Below, piece by piece: positions 16,135 to 25,025 of a stretch of DNA of 64,000 nucleotides. The stretch comes from Pacificitalea sp040119125 (lineage in GTDB: Bacteria; Pseudomonadota; Alphaproteobacteria; Rhodobacterales; Rhodobacteraceae), in contig JBEDTR010000005.1 in the NCBI GenBank assembly GCA_040119125.1, positions 62,001-126,000 on the forward strand, written 5' to 3'. The first letter of the stretch is position 1, and the number at the start of each line of letters is the position of its first letter. The position numbers and the translations under genes were made by a program. Below the pieces are notes generated by a model that was given only the letters and a program-made list of their open reading frames with translations, did not search any database and was not told the DNA's origin.

Positions 16135-17184
16135 ATGTCGGATCAACAGGCCCCCTCCCCGCAGAATGCAGCCACTGCCAGCGCCACGCCGCGGGTGTTT
16201 TCGGGCATCCAGCCTTCGGGCGGGCTGACGCTTGGCAATTATCTCGGTGCGCTGAAACGCTTTGCCGACGCGCAGGATCGCGGCATCGAGACGTTGTATT
16301 GCATGGTCGACATGCATGCGATCACGGTCTGGCAGGATCCCGCCAAGCTGACCCGCGCCACGCGGGAGCTGTGCGCCGGGTTCATCGCCTCCGGTGTCGA
16401 TCCCGAAAAATCCATTCTGTTCAACCAAAGTCAGGTCGCCGGTCACGCGCAGCTGGCATGGGTGTTCAACTGCGTCGCCCGCATGGGCTGGATGAAGCGG
16501 ATGACCCAGTGGAAGGACAAGGCCGGCAAGAACGCCGAAAATGCCTCGCTCGGGCTGTTTGCCTATCCCGCGCTGATGGCCGCTGACATCCTGCTCTATC
16601 ACGCCACGCATGTGCCCGTGGGCGAGGATCAGAAACAGCATCTGGAACTGACGCGCGATATTGCGATCAAGTTCAACAATGACTTCGACACGGATTTCTT
16701 CCCGATCCCCGAGCCGGTGATCGAAGGCGCCGCCACACGGGTGATGAGCCTGCGCGACGGGTCCAAGAAAATGTCGAAATCCGATCCCTCGGATATGAGC
16801 CGCATCAACCTGACCGATGATGCCGACACGATCGCCAAGAAAATCCGCAAGGCCAAGACCGACCCCGAGCCCCTGCCCGACACTATCGACGGTCTGGCCG
16901 AGCGCCCCGAGGCCCGCAATCTGGTCAATATCTACGCCGCGCTGAACAATCAGACCGTGGCCGAGGTAATGGCGGATGTGGGCGGCAAGCCCTTCTCGGA
17001 ATTCAAGCCGCAGCTGGCCGATCTGGCCGTGGCCAAGCTTGCCCCGATTTCGACCGAAATGGCGCGGCTGATGCAGGAACCCGCCGAGATCGACGCCATC
17101 CTGCGGCGCGGGGCCGAGCGTGCCAATGAGATCGCCGAGCCGATCCTGAAGCGCACCTATGACATCGTCGGCATGGTGCGCTGA
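16135..17184 (+). CDS. trpS: tryptophanyl-tRNA synthetase
   Basis: The 349-residue class I synthetase charges tRNA-Trp. It has the HIGH-equivalent TLGNYLGAL after GIQPSGG (residues ~25-38) and the KMSKS loop KKMSKSDPSD. The length matches bacterial TrpRS. The N-terminus has a ~20-residue low-complexity lead (PSPQNAATASATP) not seen in short homologues. The start ATG 16135 is the first in frame and lies about 120 bp from the divergent rhomboid gene. It ends with its own strong terminator at 17220-17251. Confidence 0.97.
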   Translation: MSDQQAPSPQNAATASATPRVFSGIQPSGGLTLGNYLGALKRFADAQDRGIETLYCMVDMHAITVWQDPAKLTRATRELCAGFIASGVDPEKSILFNQSQVAGHAQLAWVFNCVARMGWMKRMTQWKDKAGKNAENASLGLFAYPALMAADILLYHATHVPVGEDQKQHLELTRDIAIKFNNDFDTDFFPIPEPVIEGAATRVMSLRDGSKKMSKSDPSDMSRINLTDDADTIAKKIRKAKTDPEPLPDTIDGLAERPEARNLVNIYAALNNQTVAEVMADVGGKPFSEFKPQLADLAVAKLAPISTEMARLMQEPAEIDAILRRGAERANEIAEPILKRTYDIVGMVR

Positions 17185-17219
17185 CCCCGGACGCCCGCGC
17201 ACCTAAACACGCAGACCCG

Positions 17220-17251
17220 AACGCCCGCGCCCTTCCCGGCGCGGGCGTTTT
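17220..17251 (+). terminator. rho-independent terminator of trpS
   Basis: A perfect 12-bp stem AACGCCCGCGCC/GGCGCGGGCGTT with a 6-nt loop ends in TTTT, 36 bp past the trpS stop. Confidence 0.88.
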
Positions 17252-17501
17252 GCGTGGCGCCCGGCGCGGACGGGCGACTTGCGTGCCCCCGGCTTGGGCG
17301 AGCGACATAATCGCGATCACCCCCGACGCCCCGGCCTGCTGGGTGCGCCCTGCGTCATCCCCCGACCTCCGGCCTCAATGCCCCAGCGCTTGGACCGGAA
17401 ACGCGCGTGCACGCACAGACCCGGTGTGGTCATGCCCCTATGAAACCGCCTGCGCGTGGCTGATATCTGATGGTGACAGCCCCACAGCGGAGTTTCGGAT
17501 C
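17252..17501. other. gene-free spacer upstream of the VOC gene
   Basis: About 250 bases without a convincing gene or repeat. The in-frame extension of the VOC ORF through this stretch is Pro/Cys/Trp-rich and not conserved-looking, so I treat it as non-coding. Confidence 0.4.
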
Positions 17502-17987
17502 ATGTCACAGCTCGCCCCACCGGCCACGCGCATCGGCCATGTTCATCTGAAAGTCGCGGATCTTGACCGCGCGTTGACCTTCTACGGCGATGTGCTGGGG
17601 TTCGAAGTGATGCAACGCTACGGGCCACAGGCCGCGTTTCTGAGCGCGGGCGGCTATCATCATCACATCGGGCTCAACACTTGGGAAAGCGCGGGCGGCA
17701 CGCCGCCGCCGCCGGGCCATACGGGCCTTTACCACACCGCGTTTCTCTATCCCGACCGGGCCTCTCTGGGCGCGGTGCTGGCGCGAATTCTGGCGGCGGG
17801 GATCACGCTTGACGGTGCGGCGGATCACGGCGTCAGCGAAGCGATCTATCTGCGAGATCCCGATGGCAACGGCGTGGAGCTTTACCGCGACCGGGCCGAA
17901 GCCGACTGGCCGCGCGGAGCGGATGGCACGCTGGCAATGAGGAACCGGCCACTCGATCTAGAGGCGCTGTTGGCCGAGGCCGCGTGA
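17502..17987 (+). CDS. VOC-family (glyoxalase/dioxygenase fold) protein
   Basis: The 161-residue protein has one vicinal-oxygen-chelate domain: IGHVHLKVADLDRALTFYGDVLGFE at the N-terminus, GGYHHHIGLNTW, GLYHTAFLYPD and the closing IYLRDPDGNGVELYRDR. Metal ligands are likely in HVHLKV (His), YHTAF (His) and VELY (Glu). It resembles catechol-2,3-dioxygenase/glyoxalase-like proteins, but the substrate is unknown. ATG 17502 is chosen over a frame opening 84 codons earlier. GGAG lies 10 nt upstream. It appears monocistronic. Confidence 0.85.
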   Translation: MSQLAPPATRIGHVHLKVADLDRALTFYGDVLGFEVMQRYGPQAAFLSAGGYHHHIGLNTWESAGGTPPPPGHTGLYHTAFLYPDRASLGAVLARILAAGITLDGAADHGVSEAIYLRDPDGNGVELYRDRAEADWPRGADGTLAMRNRPLDLEALLAEAA

Positions 17988-18063
17988 GCCCGCGCGACTG
18001 ATCATAGGTCCGCCGAGCGCATGGGCGCGCCTTCCCGCCTCCAACCCCAGCCGCAAGGCTGAA

Positions 18064-18098
18064 CCCCGGCCCCACGAGTATCCCTCGCCGGGCCGGGG
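18064..18098 (-). terminator. possible terminator hairpin after metK
   Basis: CCCCGGCCC (18064-18072) pairs perfectly with GGGCCGGGG (18090-18098) around a 17-nt loop, 11 bp past the metK stop. No clean U-tract follows on the minus strand, so it may act with Rho or only stabilise the 3' end. Confidence 0.45.
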
Positions 18099-18109
18099 TC
18101 ATGTCGGTA

Positions 18110-19276
18110 TCAGACGGCTTTCTTCAGCGCGTCGATCAGGTCGGTGCGTTCCCAGCTAAAGCCACCATCGGCCTCGGGCGCACGACCGAAATGGCCATAG
18201 GCCGCCGTGCGCTCATAGATCGGACGGTTGAGGCTCAAATGCTCACGGATGCCGCGCGGGGTCAGGTCCATGACCTTCGACAGGGCCTTCTCGATCTGCT
18301 CTTCGGACACCTCGCCGGTGCCATAGGTGTCGGCATAGATCGACAGCGGCTTGGCCACGCCAATCGCATAGGCCAACTGGATCGAGCAACGCTGCGCCAT
18401 GCCGGACGCGACCACGTTCTTCGCCAGATAGCGCGCGGCATAGGCGGCGGAGCGGTCGACCTTGGTGGGATCCTTGCCCGAAAACGCACCGCCGCCATGC
18501 GGGGCTGCCCCGCCATAGGTGTCCACGATGATCTTGCGCCCGGTCAGGCCCGCGTCGCCATCGGGACCGCCGATGACGAAGGTGCCGGTCGGGTTGACCC
18601 ACCATTCGGTGTTGTTGGAAATCCAGCCATCGGGCAGCGTGTCGCGGATATAGGGCGCGACGATGGCCTTGATATCCTCACTCGTCTGGGACGCGTCGGC
18701 ATGCTGCGTCGACAGCACGACGGAGGTGACCTCCACCGGGCGGCCATTCTCATAGCGCAGGGTGACCTGGCTCTTGGCGTCAGGGCGCAGATCGGGCGCT
18801 TCGCCGGATTTGCGGGCCTCGGCCAGCCGCTTCAGGATCGCGTGTGCATAAAGGATCGGCGCCGGCATCAGCGCGTCGGTCTCATCGCAGGCATAGCCGA
18901 ACATGATGCCCTGATCGCCTGCGCCGTCACGATCGACGCCTTGGGCGATATGGGCGGATTGCTCATGCAGCAGGTTATCGATCTGGCAGGTCTGCCAGTG
19001 GAATTTTTCCTGCTCATAGCCAATGTCGCGAATGCAATTGCGGGCGATGTCTTCGACCCGGCCCATATAGTCGCGAAGCTGGTCCTTGTCCGACAAACCC
19101 ACCTCGCCGCCGATCACGACGCGGTCAGTGGTGGCAAAGGTCTCGCAGGCGACGCGGGCATTGGGCTCGGCCTCCAGAAACGCGTCGAGGATGGCATCGG
19201 AAATGCGGTCGCAGACCTTATCCGGGTGGCCTTCCGAAACGGATTCGGAAGTAAAGACGTAGTTCTGTCGTGTCAT
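18110..19276 (-). CDS. metK: S-adenosylmethionine synthase
   Basis: This 388-residue enzyme makes SAM from methionine and ATP. Typical blocks are FTSESVSEGHPDKVCDRISDA at the N-terminus, GDQGIMFGYA, the VDTYGGAAPHGGGAFSGKDPTKVDRSAAY core and the GHFGR end. It closes the miaB-to-lnt minus-strand cluster (lnt stop is 90 bp upstream). Expression is almost certainly controlled by the SAM/SAH riboswitch that overlaps its Shine-Dalgarno, giving feedback by the product. The length is normal and no key motif is missing. Confidence 0.98.
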   Translation of the reverse strand: MTRQNYVFTSESVSEGHPDKVCDRISDAILDAFLEAEPNARVACETFATTDRVVIGGEVGLSDKDQLRDYMGRVEDIARNCIRDIGYEQEKFHWQTCQIDNLLHEQSAHIAQGVDRDGAGDQGIMFGYACDETDALMPAPILYAHAILKRLAEARKSGEAPDLRPDAKSQVTLRYENGRPVEVTSVVLSTQHADASQTSEDIKAIVAPYIRDTLPDGWISNNTEWWVNPTGTFVIGGPDGDAGLTGRKIIVDTYGGAAPHGGGAFSGKDPTKVDRSAAYAARYLAKNVVASGMAQRCSIQLAYAIGVAKPLSIYADTYGTGEVSEEQIEKALSKVMDLTPRGIREHLSLNRPIYERTAAYGHFGRAPEADGGFSWERTDLIDALKKAV

Positions 19277-19282
19277 GGGATA

Positions 19283-19332
19283 ATGCTCCGTTGGATCGAC
19301 CCGCCACGCCAGGAAGCCGTTGTGACGGTGGG
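19283..19332 (-). promoter_or_regulatory. SAM/SAH riboswitch controlling metK translation
   Basis: On the minus strand the leader holds a hairpin CCGTCAC ... GTGGCGG (7 pairs, one G-U). Its loop, AACGGCTTCCTGGC, matches the conserved loop I know for the SAM/SAH class from Rhodobacterales. A downstream AACGGAGCA segment can pair with GCTTCC of the loop to form the pseudoknot. GGAG in that segment is the metK Shine-Dalgarno, 9-10 nt before ATG. Ligand binding would therefore block ribosome access. Confidence 0.9.
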
Positions 19333-19365
19333 ATTAGACTGACCTATGCCGCCCCTGCGACAGGG

Positions 19366-20934
19366 TCAACGGTCGTTTGCAGACCGACGCGCGCCGCGCC
19401 GCCCGGCGGCGACGCACCCCAGAAGCCAGATCGCACAAAGCGCCAGCAGTGGCCAATTGCCGTAACGCACGAAAGGCGTCGGCGGCAGCGGCGGCGGCAA
19501 GGGCGCGTCCAGCACCCCTTGCTGGTTCAACTCCAGCCGCGCCAGCACAGTGCCATGCGCGTCGATCACCGCCGACACGCCGGTATTAGCGGCGCGCAGA
19601 AACGGCAGCCCCTGCTCCACCGCGCGCACGCGGGCCTGCGCCAGATGCTGCCACGGGCCTGAGACCTGCCCGAACCACGCGTCATTCGTGACCTGCAAAA
19701 TCCAATCCGCCCGCCCCGGCGCATCGCGCAGATCATGGGGGAAAATCGCCTCATAGCAGATCAGCGGCAGCGCAGTGCCCAGCCGGTCACCCAGATCGAT
19801 CAGCTGCGGACCGGGACCACGGGCAAAGCCCGATATGCCCGTCATCGCGGTTATGCCCAGCCGATCCGCGACATTCTGGAACGGCAGATATTCGCCGAAG
19901 GGCACAAGGTGATGCTTGTCATAGATCGTGTCGAACTGCCCCTGCGCGTCGATCACGGCAAGACTGTTGAGCGCATCATCCCCCCACCAGCGCAGCAGGC
20001 CCAACGCCACGGGCACGCCTTGGGCGGCGTCGGTGACGGCGGCCATCGCGCCTTCGCCCGGGGTCATCTGATAGGCCACGGCAGTTTCCGGCCAGACCAC
20101 CAGATCCGGCTGGGGCTGTCCCGGCGCGGGCGGCGCGGCGGTCATGTCCAACTGACGCTCGAAAAACAGCGGCATCATTTCGCTGTCCCATTTCACGCTT
20201 TGCGCCGCGTTCGGCTGGATCAGGCGCACCACCGGCGCATCGGCGGCAGGCGCCACCGGCTGTGCCAGCCGCACCATGCCCCACAGCCCCGGCAGCAGCG
20301 CCACCAAAAGCCCCGCGACCACGCCCCGGCGCAGGCCCACCATAGCGGGCAGCCCCGCCGCGATCAGCGTCACAAAGGTCAGCGCATGGGGCCCCAGCAC
20401 CGCCGCCAGCTGCAATTGCGGGCTGTCAGTCCAGATGTAGCCCAGCAGCGCCCAGGGAAAGCCGGTCATCAGCCATTCGCGCGACATCTCGATCAGCGTC
20501 AGCCAGAGCACCGCCCATGCCGCGCGCCGCGCCGCGCTGCCCGCCCGCGCTGCCAGCGCAAAGCCCAGCGCCCATAGCAAGGCCAGCCCGCCGGACAGGA
20601 AGATCAGCGCAAAGGGCGCCATGAATCCGTGGCGCGCGACGTCGATCAAAAACGGCTCGACGATCCAGAACAGCGCCCCCGCGAAATAGCCGGTGCCAAG
20701 GCACCAGCCGCGCCAGGTCGCCCGGCGTGGATCGGGATCGGCTGAGATCAGCGCCAGCGCAATTGCCAATGCCGGAAGGGCCAGCCACGGCCAGCTGACC
20801 GGAGCCTGCCCCGTCGCCATGCCCAGACCCAGCAGAACCGCCATGATGGCGCCGCTCCACCGCCCCTGCCAGACACGGGTGATCCTGTCGCGCAGGGAGG
20901 GGCGCGAAATCGGGGCGTCAGACGTGTCGGTCAT
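19366..20934 (-). CDS. lnt: apolipoprotein N-acyltransferase
   Basis: The 522-residue inner-membrane enzyme adds the third acyl chain to lipoproteins. About six N-terminal membrane helices (25-220) precede a periplasmic nitrilase-type domain with the Glu-Lys-Cys triad: E283 (VVWPETAVAY), K340 (IYDKHHLVPFGEYLPF) and C393 (LICYEAIFP). A last membrane helix lies at ~495-515. Its position next to the CorC/HlyC-type gene and ybeY matches the classical ybeZ-ybeY-ybeX-lnt order. ATG 20934 is the natural start. Confidence 0.97.
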   Translation of the reverse strand: MTDTSDAPISRPSLRDRITRVWQGRWSGAIMAVLLGLGMATGQAPVSWPWLALPALAIALALISADPDPRRATWRGWCLGTGYFAGALFWIVEPFLIDVARHGFMAPFALIFLSGGLALLWALGFALAARAGSAARRAAWAVLWLTLIEMSREWLMTGFPWALLGYIWTDSPQLQLAAVLGPHALTFVTLIAAGLPAMVGLRRGVVAGLLVALLPGLWGMVRLAQPVAPAADAPVVRLIQPNAAQSVKWDSEMMPLFFERQLDMTAAPPAPGQPQPDLVVWPETAVAYQMTPGEGAMAAVTDAAQGVPVALGLLRWWGDDALNSLAVIDAQGQFDTIYDKHHLVPFGEYLPFQNVADRLGITAMTGISGFARGPGPQLIDLGDRLGTALPLICYEAIFPHDLRDAPGRADWILQVTNDAWFGQVSGPWQHLAQARVRAVEQGLPFLRAANTGVSAVIDAHGTVLARLELNQQGVLDAPLPPPLPPTPFVRYGNWPLLALCAIWLLGCVAAGRRGARRSANDR

Positions 20935-21013
20935 GCCGGTATGCGGCCCCGTGCCCTTAAACGCGCCCGGCGCGACAGGCCGCCGCGCCGCTGCGTGGGG
21001 GTGGCGGTGCGGC

Positions 21014-21919
21014 TCATGCCGTCACCGCCGCACTGGGGAGCCGCACCCGCAAACGCTTGATCCGCCGGGGATCGGCATCGACCACCTCGATCTGCGCGCC
21101 GCTTTCATGGGGCACGACCTCGCCCCGCGTGGGGATGCGCCCGGTCAGCATAAAGACCAGCCCGCCCAGCGTGTCGATCTCTTCCTGATCCTCGGCATCG
21201 GCAAGGCTCACACCGATCTCGGCCTCGAACTCATCCAGCGGCGTGCGGGCCAACGCCAGATAGCAGCCGGGCTTTTCCTGCACCCAAAGCGCATCCTCGG
21301 CCACGTCATGTTCGTCCTCGATCTCCCCGATGACCTGCTCGATCAGATCCTCGATGGTGACCAACCCGTCGACCCCGCCATATTCGTCGATGACCAGCGC
21401 CATATGCATCCGCTCGGTCTGCATTTTTTGCAGCAGCACACCGATTGGCATCGAGGGCGGCGCATAAAGCAACGGTCGCAGCATCGGACGCACGGAAAAA
21501 TCGGGCGTCTGACCGTTGAAGCCGTGGCGCAGCGCGAAATCCTTCAGGTGGATCATGCCGACGGGCGTATCCAACGTGCCGTCATAAACGGGCAGCCGGG
21601 TCAGTCCGCTGTCGCGAAACACCGTCACCAGTTCCTCGCGGCTGATGTCGACCGGGATCGCTTCGATCTCGACCTTCGGGATAGCGACATCCTCGACCCG
21701 CATCCGACGCAGGTTTCCAAGCCCCGGCAGAACCGAGGCCATTGCAGTGCCTGGGGTGAATTTTCGGGCCGGAGGATGATCATCCTCATCGGCCTCTGTC
21801 TCCTCGTCCGCGGGATTGAACGCATCGAAAAGCCTGTTGAACAAGCCTTTGCGTTCTGCGGTATCGGGATCCTGCGCGCCTTGCGCCGCGCTAGAAGACC
21901 CGTCTAAATCGTCGCCCAT
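21014..21919 (-). CDS. corC: hemolysin-family CBS-domain protein (CorC/YbeX)
   Basis: The 301-residue cytoplasmic protein has an acidic N-terminal tail, two CBS domains (~75-200; ELVTVFRDSGLTRLPVYDG, MHMALVIDEYGGVDGLVTIEDLIEQVIGEI) and a C-terminal CorC_HlyC domain (~215-290). It lacks membrane segments. YbeX/CorC proteins are linked to Mg/Co efflux and ribosome maintenance. It sits between ybeY and lnt in the conserved order, 39 bp past the ybeY stop, so it is probably cotranscribed. Confidence 0.93.
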   Translation of the reverse strand: MGDDLDGSSSAAQGAQDPDTAERKGLFNRLFDAFNPADEETEADEDDHPPARKFTPGTAMASVLPGLGNLRRMRVEDVAIPKVEIEAIPVDISREELVTVFRDSGLTRLPVYDGTLDTPVGMIHLKDFALRHGFNGQTPDFSVRPMLRPLLYAPPSMPIGVLLQKMQTERMHMALVIDEYGGVDGLVTIEDLIEQVIGEIEDEHDVAEDALWVQEKPGCYLALARTPLDEFEAEIGVSLADAEDQEEIDTLGGLVFMLTGRIPTRGEVVPHESGAQIEVVDADPRRIKRLRVRLPSAAVTA

Positions 21920-21958
21920 TTCACCTTTCCGAATAACGCGCGCTTTGTGCCCGCGGGT

Positions 21959-22459
21959 TCAATATGGGTCCGGCAGACCCAGATTGCCAAGTATTTCGAC
22001 CTCGATTCCTTCCATCAATGCGGCATCGGGGTCAGTTTCGTGGTCATAGCCCAACAAATGCAGGCAAGCATGAATGATCAGATGGGTCACATGGTCGCTG
22101 ACCGGACGCCCGGCCTGCATCGCCTCGCGCGTGCATGTTTCCAGTGCGATTGCGATATCGCCCAACTCGATCGGCATGTCGGGCAGGTCCGGTTCGGGCA
22201 GATCGGGCACCGCGCCGGGGATGTCTGGCGCGCGTTCCTCGGCGGGCCAGCTCAACACATTGGTGGCCGCAAGCTTGCCGCGAAACTCGGCGTTCAGCGC
22301 GGCGATGCGCGCATCGTCACAGCCGATCAGCGACACTTCGCATTCCGCCGCCAGCCCCAGATGGCCCAGCGTGGCGGCAACCGCGCGTTCGGCCAAGGCC
22401 GGCAGGTCCAGCGGCAACCAGCCCTCGGCTTCGATCAGGCAATCGACAGTTTCCGTCAT
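21959..22459 (-). CDS. ybeY: endoribonuclease YbeY (16S rRNA maturation)
   Basis: The 166-residue zinc-dependent RNase has the signature H-x3-H-x5-H in HLIIHACLHLLGYDHETD (~126-143) and the central ALNAEFRGKLAATNVLSWP strand region. YbeY takes part in 16S rRNA 3' maturation and ribosome quality control. It is downstream of phoH by 69 bp, as in most alphaproteobacteria. Confidence 0.96.
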   Translation of the reverse strand: MTETVDCLIEAEGWLPLDLPALAERAVAATLGHLGLAAECEVSLIGCDDARIAALNAEFRGKLAATNVLSWPAEERAPDIPGAVPDLPEPDLPDMPIELGDIAIALETCTREAMQAGRPVSDHVTHLIIHACLHLLGYDHETDPDAALMEGIEVEILGNLGLPDPY

Positions 22460-22528
22460 CCGACCCCATGCGGGGGACAGGCCACGCCTGTCCGCCCCGC
22501 CCTGCTGTTGCCGCCCCGCAAACCGGGG

Positions 22529-23560
22529 TCAGGCTTCGGCGGCCTCATACGCTTCGATGATGCGCGCGACAAGCGGATGGCGCACGACATCCTTTGAGGT
22601 GAAGTAGTTGAACGAGATGCTGTCGATGGACGCCAGCAGGCTTTCGGCCTCACGCAGCCCCGATTGCACGCCGCGCGGCAGGTCGATCTGGCTGCGATCG
22701 CCGGTGATGACCATGCGCGAGCCTTCGCCCAGACGGGTCAGGAACATCTTCATCTGCATGGTCGTGGCGTTTTGCGCCTCATCCAGCACGACGAAGGCAT
22801 TGGCCAGCGTCCGCCCCCGCATGAAGGCCAGCGGCGCGATCTCGATCCGCTTTTCCTCGATCAGCTTGGCGACCTGTTTGGCGGGCAGGAAATCATTCAG
22901 CGCATCATAGAGCGGCTGCATGTAAGGATCGACCTTGTCCTTCATGTCACCGGGCAAGAAGCCCAGACGCTCGCCAGCTTCCACCGCCGGGCGCGACAAC
23001 ACGATCCGGTCCACATGACCGGCCAGGAACATGTTCACCGCAACCGCGACCGCCAGATAGGTCTTGCCGGTGCCCGCAGGACCGATGCCAAATGCCAGCT
23101 CGTTTTCAAACAACGCCCGTACATAGGCTTTTTGCGCGTCAGTGCGCGGCTCCACGATCTTCTTGCGGGTCTTAACCTCGACCCGGCCCCCGTGGAACAT
23201 CTCTAACTGGTCGGGCCGCGCGGGGGGTGTGCCCTCGGCCTTGCGGTCGGAATGGCCCAGCCGCAGCGCACCATCGACATCGCCCGGCTCGACCGAGCGG
23301 CCTGCTTCGAGCTTTGAGTAAAGCTCGCGCAGCACAGCGGCGGCCTCCTCACGCGGGGCAGCCGCACCGATCAGGGCAAGGTGATTGCCGCGCCGGATGA
23401 TCTGCACGCCGACACGCTGCTCGATCAGAGCAAGATTGCGGTCAAACTCACCGCACAGCTCTATCAACAGGCGATTGTCCGGAAATTCCAGGGAAGTCTC
23501 GAGGATATCCTCGGGAGAGGGCGGCGGGGTCAGGGCGCTGATTCCCAAAAACGGCTCCAC
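22529..23560 (-). CDS. phoH: PhoH-family ATPase (YbeZ)
   Basis: The 343-residue protein has the PhoH P-loop domain: Walker A GIGPAGTGKTYLAVA (~160-173), Walker B AFVVLDEAQNATTMQMKMFLTR, and VITGDRSQIDLPRG. An N-terminal KH-like region (LIELCGEFDRNLALIEQRVGVQI) suggests RNA binding. It partners with YbeY in RNA metabolism. The start is GTG at 23560 and has no strong Shine-Dalgarno, so the exact start is uncertain by a few codons. Confidence 0.93.
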   Translation of the reverse strand: MEPFLGISALTPPPSPEDILETSLEFPDNRLLIELCGEFDRNLALIEQRVGVQIIRRGNHLALIGAAAPREEAAAVLRELYSKLEAGRSVEPGDVDGALRLGHSDRKAEGTPPARPDQLEMFHGGRVEVKTRKKIVEPRTDAQKAYVRALFENELAFGIGPAGTGKTYLAVAVAVNMFLAGHVDRIVLSRPAVEAGERLGFLPGDMKDKVDPYMQPLYDALNDFLPAKQVAKLIEEKRIEIAPLAFMRGRTLANAFVVLDEAQNATTMQMKMFLTRLGEGSRMVITGDRSQIDLPRGVQSGLREAESLLASIDSISFNYFTSKDVVRHPLVARIIEAYEAAEA

Positions 23561-23824
23561 TTCTCAAATCGGGTCCATATCTAGATGGTGGGGTCGCGAA
23601 GGGCACAAGGCAAGCACCTTCGGGCGAAATTTCCATGACAGCGGTGAAATCCGCCAATCATGCCTGTGGAGCGGGCGCAGCGGGGCGGCGGGGCGCTAGT
23701 GGCCTGCGGCGGGGGATGCCCCGTCATGCACCCCCGTTCGCGCGCCACAGGTGCCCGCGCCGCCGCCCTGACGGCTTAAAACAATCGCTCTCAGGCAAGG
23801 CGCAGATCGCCCAACCCCAAACGC
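23561..23824. other. gene-free region before phoH
   Basis: About 265 bases between the phoH start and the terminator of the upstream lipoprotein gene. It should hold the phoH promoter. I see no assignable -35/-10, RNA gene or repeat. Confidence 0.4.
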
Positions 23825-23853
23825 AAAACGCCCGCCATTCACAGGCGGGCGTT
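23825..23853 (-). terminator. rho-independent terminator after the OmpA/lipoprotein pair
   Basis: On the minus strand AACGCCCGCC-loop-GGCGGGCGTTTT forms a 10-bp stem with a short U-tract, 24 bp past the lipoprotein stop. It separates the pair from phoH, so phoH has its own promoter. Confidence 0.82.
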
Positions 23854-23876
23854 CGTAGATTTGCACTGAAACCGCG

Positions 23877-24179
23877 TCAGATCGGGTCAGAAATCGCGGA
23901 GCCTTTCTTGAAAGCACCGATGGCCACGCCGCCGCCGCCGGGGGCGTAACCGCAGACCGGCTTGCCGTTGGGCTGAAGCCGCTGAGACAGGTAGCCTTCG
24001 GCCCCGTCGTCAATGATCCAATGCTCGCAGCCGTTGGGATCAACCCAGATCCCGGCCTTCAACCGGCTCAGATCCTTGGTGTCGATCCCATTATCCACGG
24101 TCTTGTTCTGCTTCGGCGCGTCGCATGCGGCGACAGTGCCGGCCAGGGCGAGGATCGCGATGGTCCTGATGATGGTCAT
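23877..24179 (-). CDS. small lipoprotein with a GCEHW-DDG-EGY module
   Basis: The 100-residue protein has a short signal peptide and a lipobox ending at Cys19 (AGTVAAC). Residues 44-76 carry IWVDPNGCEHWIIDDG, EGYLS and GKPVC. The neighbouring OmpA-family protein has the same block at the matching place. I know no function for the block; its conserved Cys, His, Trp and Asp residues suggest metal binding or a disulfide-stabilised fold. The start is ATG 24179, 15 bp after the OmpA-gene stop, so the two are cotranscribed. Confidence 0.75.
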   Translation of the reverse strand: MTIIRTIAILALAGTVAACDAPKQNKTVDNGIDTKDLSRLKAGIWVDPNGCEHWIIDDGAEGYLSQRLQPNGKPVCGYAPGGGGVAIGAFKKGSAISDPI

Positions 24180-24193
24180 CTGCTGGCTCTCCC

Positions 24194-24763
24194 TCAATTT
24201 ACGCAGGTGATTTCGACGCGGCGGTTTTGCTGCCGCCCGGCGGGGGTGGCGTTGGACGCGCGCGGCACCCGTTCGCCGTAATACTGGACACCCACGACCG
24301 GGGCGCCGACCGACCGCGCAACCTGCGCCACGGCATTGGCGCGGCGCTGGCTCAGACCCATGTTATAGGCATCGGTGGCGCGGCTGTCGGTATGACCCGA
24401 AATCACGAACCCGCGGGCCGAAGTCTGGCGGAAAAATTGCGCCAGACGGGCGCGCCCGTTGGCCGAGACCGTGGATTGGTCCGTGGCGAAAAGCTGATCG
24501 CCCTCCATGACCGCGCAGACATTGCCCCGGCGGCAAACCGGACGGCCATCGCGATTGACATGGGGGCTCATATAGCCCTCCCAGCCGTCATCCATGACCC
24601 AATGCTCACACCCATCCGGATCGACCCAGATCGTCGGCGCGTAGCGTTCGCCGCGCACAGTGTTCTGCGCCTGAGCCGCACTGCCCGCGACCAGCGCGCC
24701 GGTGAGCCCGAACACGGCAGCCGCAGTCACGCAACCGCGCAGCGCCTTGGAAATCAACCTCAT
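24194..24763 (-). CDS. OmpA-family outer-membrane/peptidoglycan-binding protein with the same module
   Basis: The 189-residue protein has a signal peptide (to about residue 33), the module IWVDPDGCEHWVMDDG...EGYMS...GRPVC (45-77), and a C-terminal OmpA-type peptidoglycan-binding domain (~88-189; FVISGHTDSRATDAYNMGLS, RRANAVAQ, NRRVEITC). It lacks the beta-barrel of classical OmpA. It is probably periplasmic and bound to the wall. ATG 24763 is chosen for the signal peptide. The frame upstream is not protein-like. It may work with the downstream lipoprotein as two halves of one envelope anchor. Confidence 0.85.
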   Translation of the reverse strand: MRLISKALRGCVTAAAVFGLTGALVAGSAAQAQNTVRGERYAPTIWVDPDGCEHWVMDDGWEGYMSPHVNRDGRPVCRRGNVCAVMEGDQLFATDQSTVSANGRARLAQFFRQTSARGFVISGHTDSRATDAYNMGLSQRRANAVAQVARSVGAPVVGVQYYGERVPRASNATPAGRQQNRRVEITCVN

Positions 24764-25025
24764 CACAACTTCGTCCTCACTTCTGAATTGGCCAGCCGGG
24801 AACCCAAGATCGCCACCTGTTTGAGGCCATGCGCCGTGGATCCCGCACGACCGCCCGAGCCCCCGCTCGCGTTCGTGCATCATCCCGCGGAGTTTGCGCA
24901 AAAATCAACGCACTGTGAAGCGTGTTTCAGCAAGATATTGTAGATATTTCTTCAACTGAGGCAAAATCGGCGACGGGATTGTTTCGCCCCGCGCCATATT
25001 TCCGCCACAATTGCCGCGGCTCGCC

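Noticed and set aside
15877..17202. 441-codon minus-strand frame over trpS
   Set aside because: Antisense shadow of trpS and the edge of the rhomboid gene.
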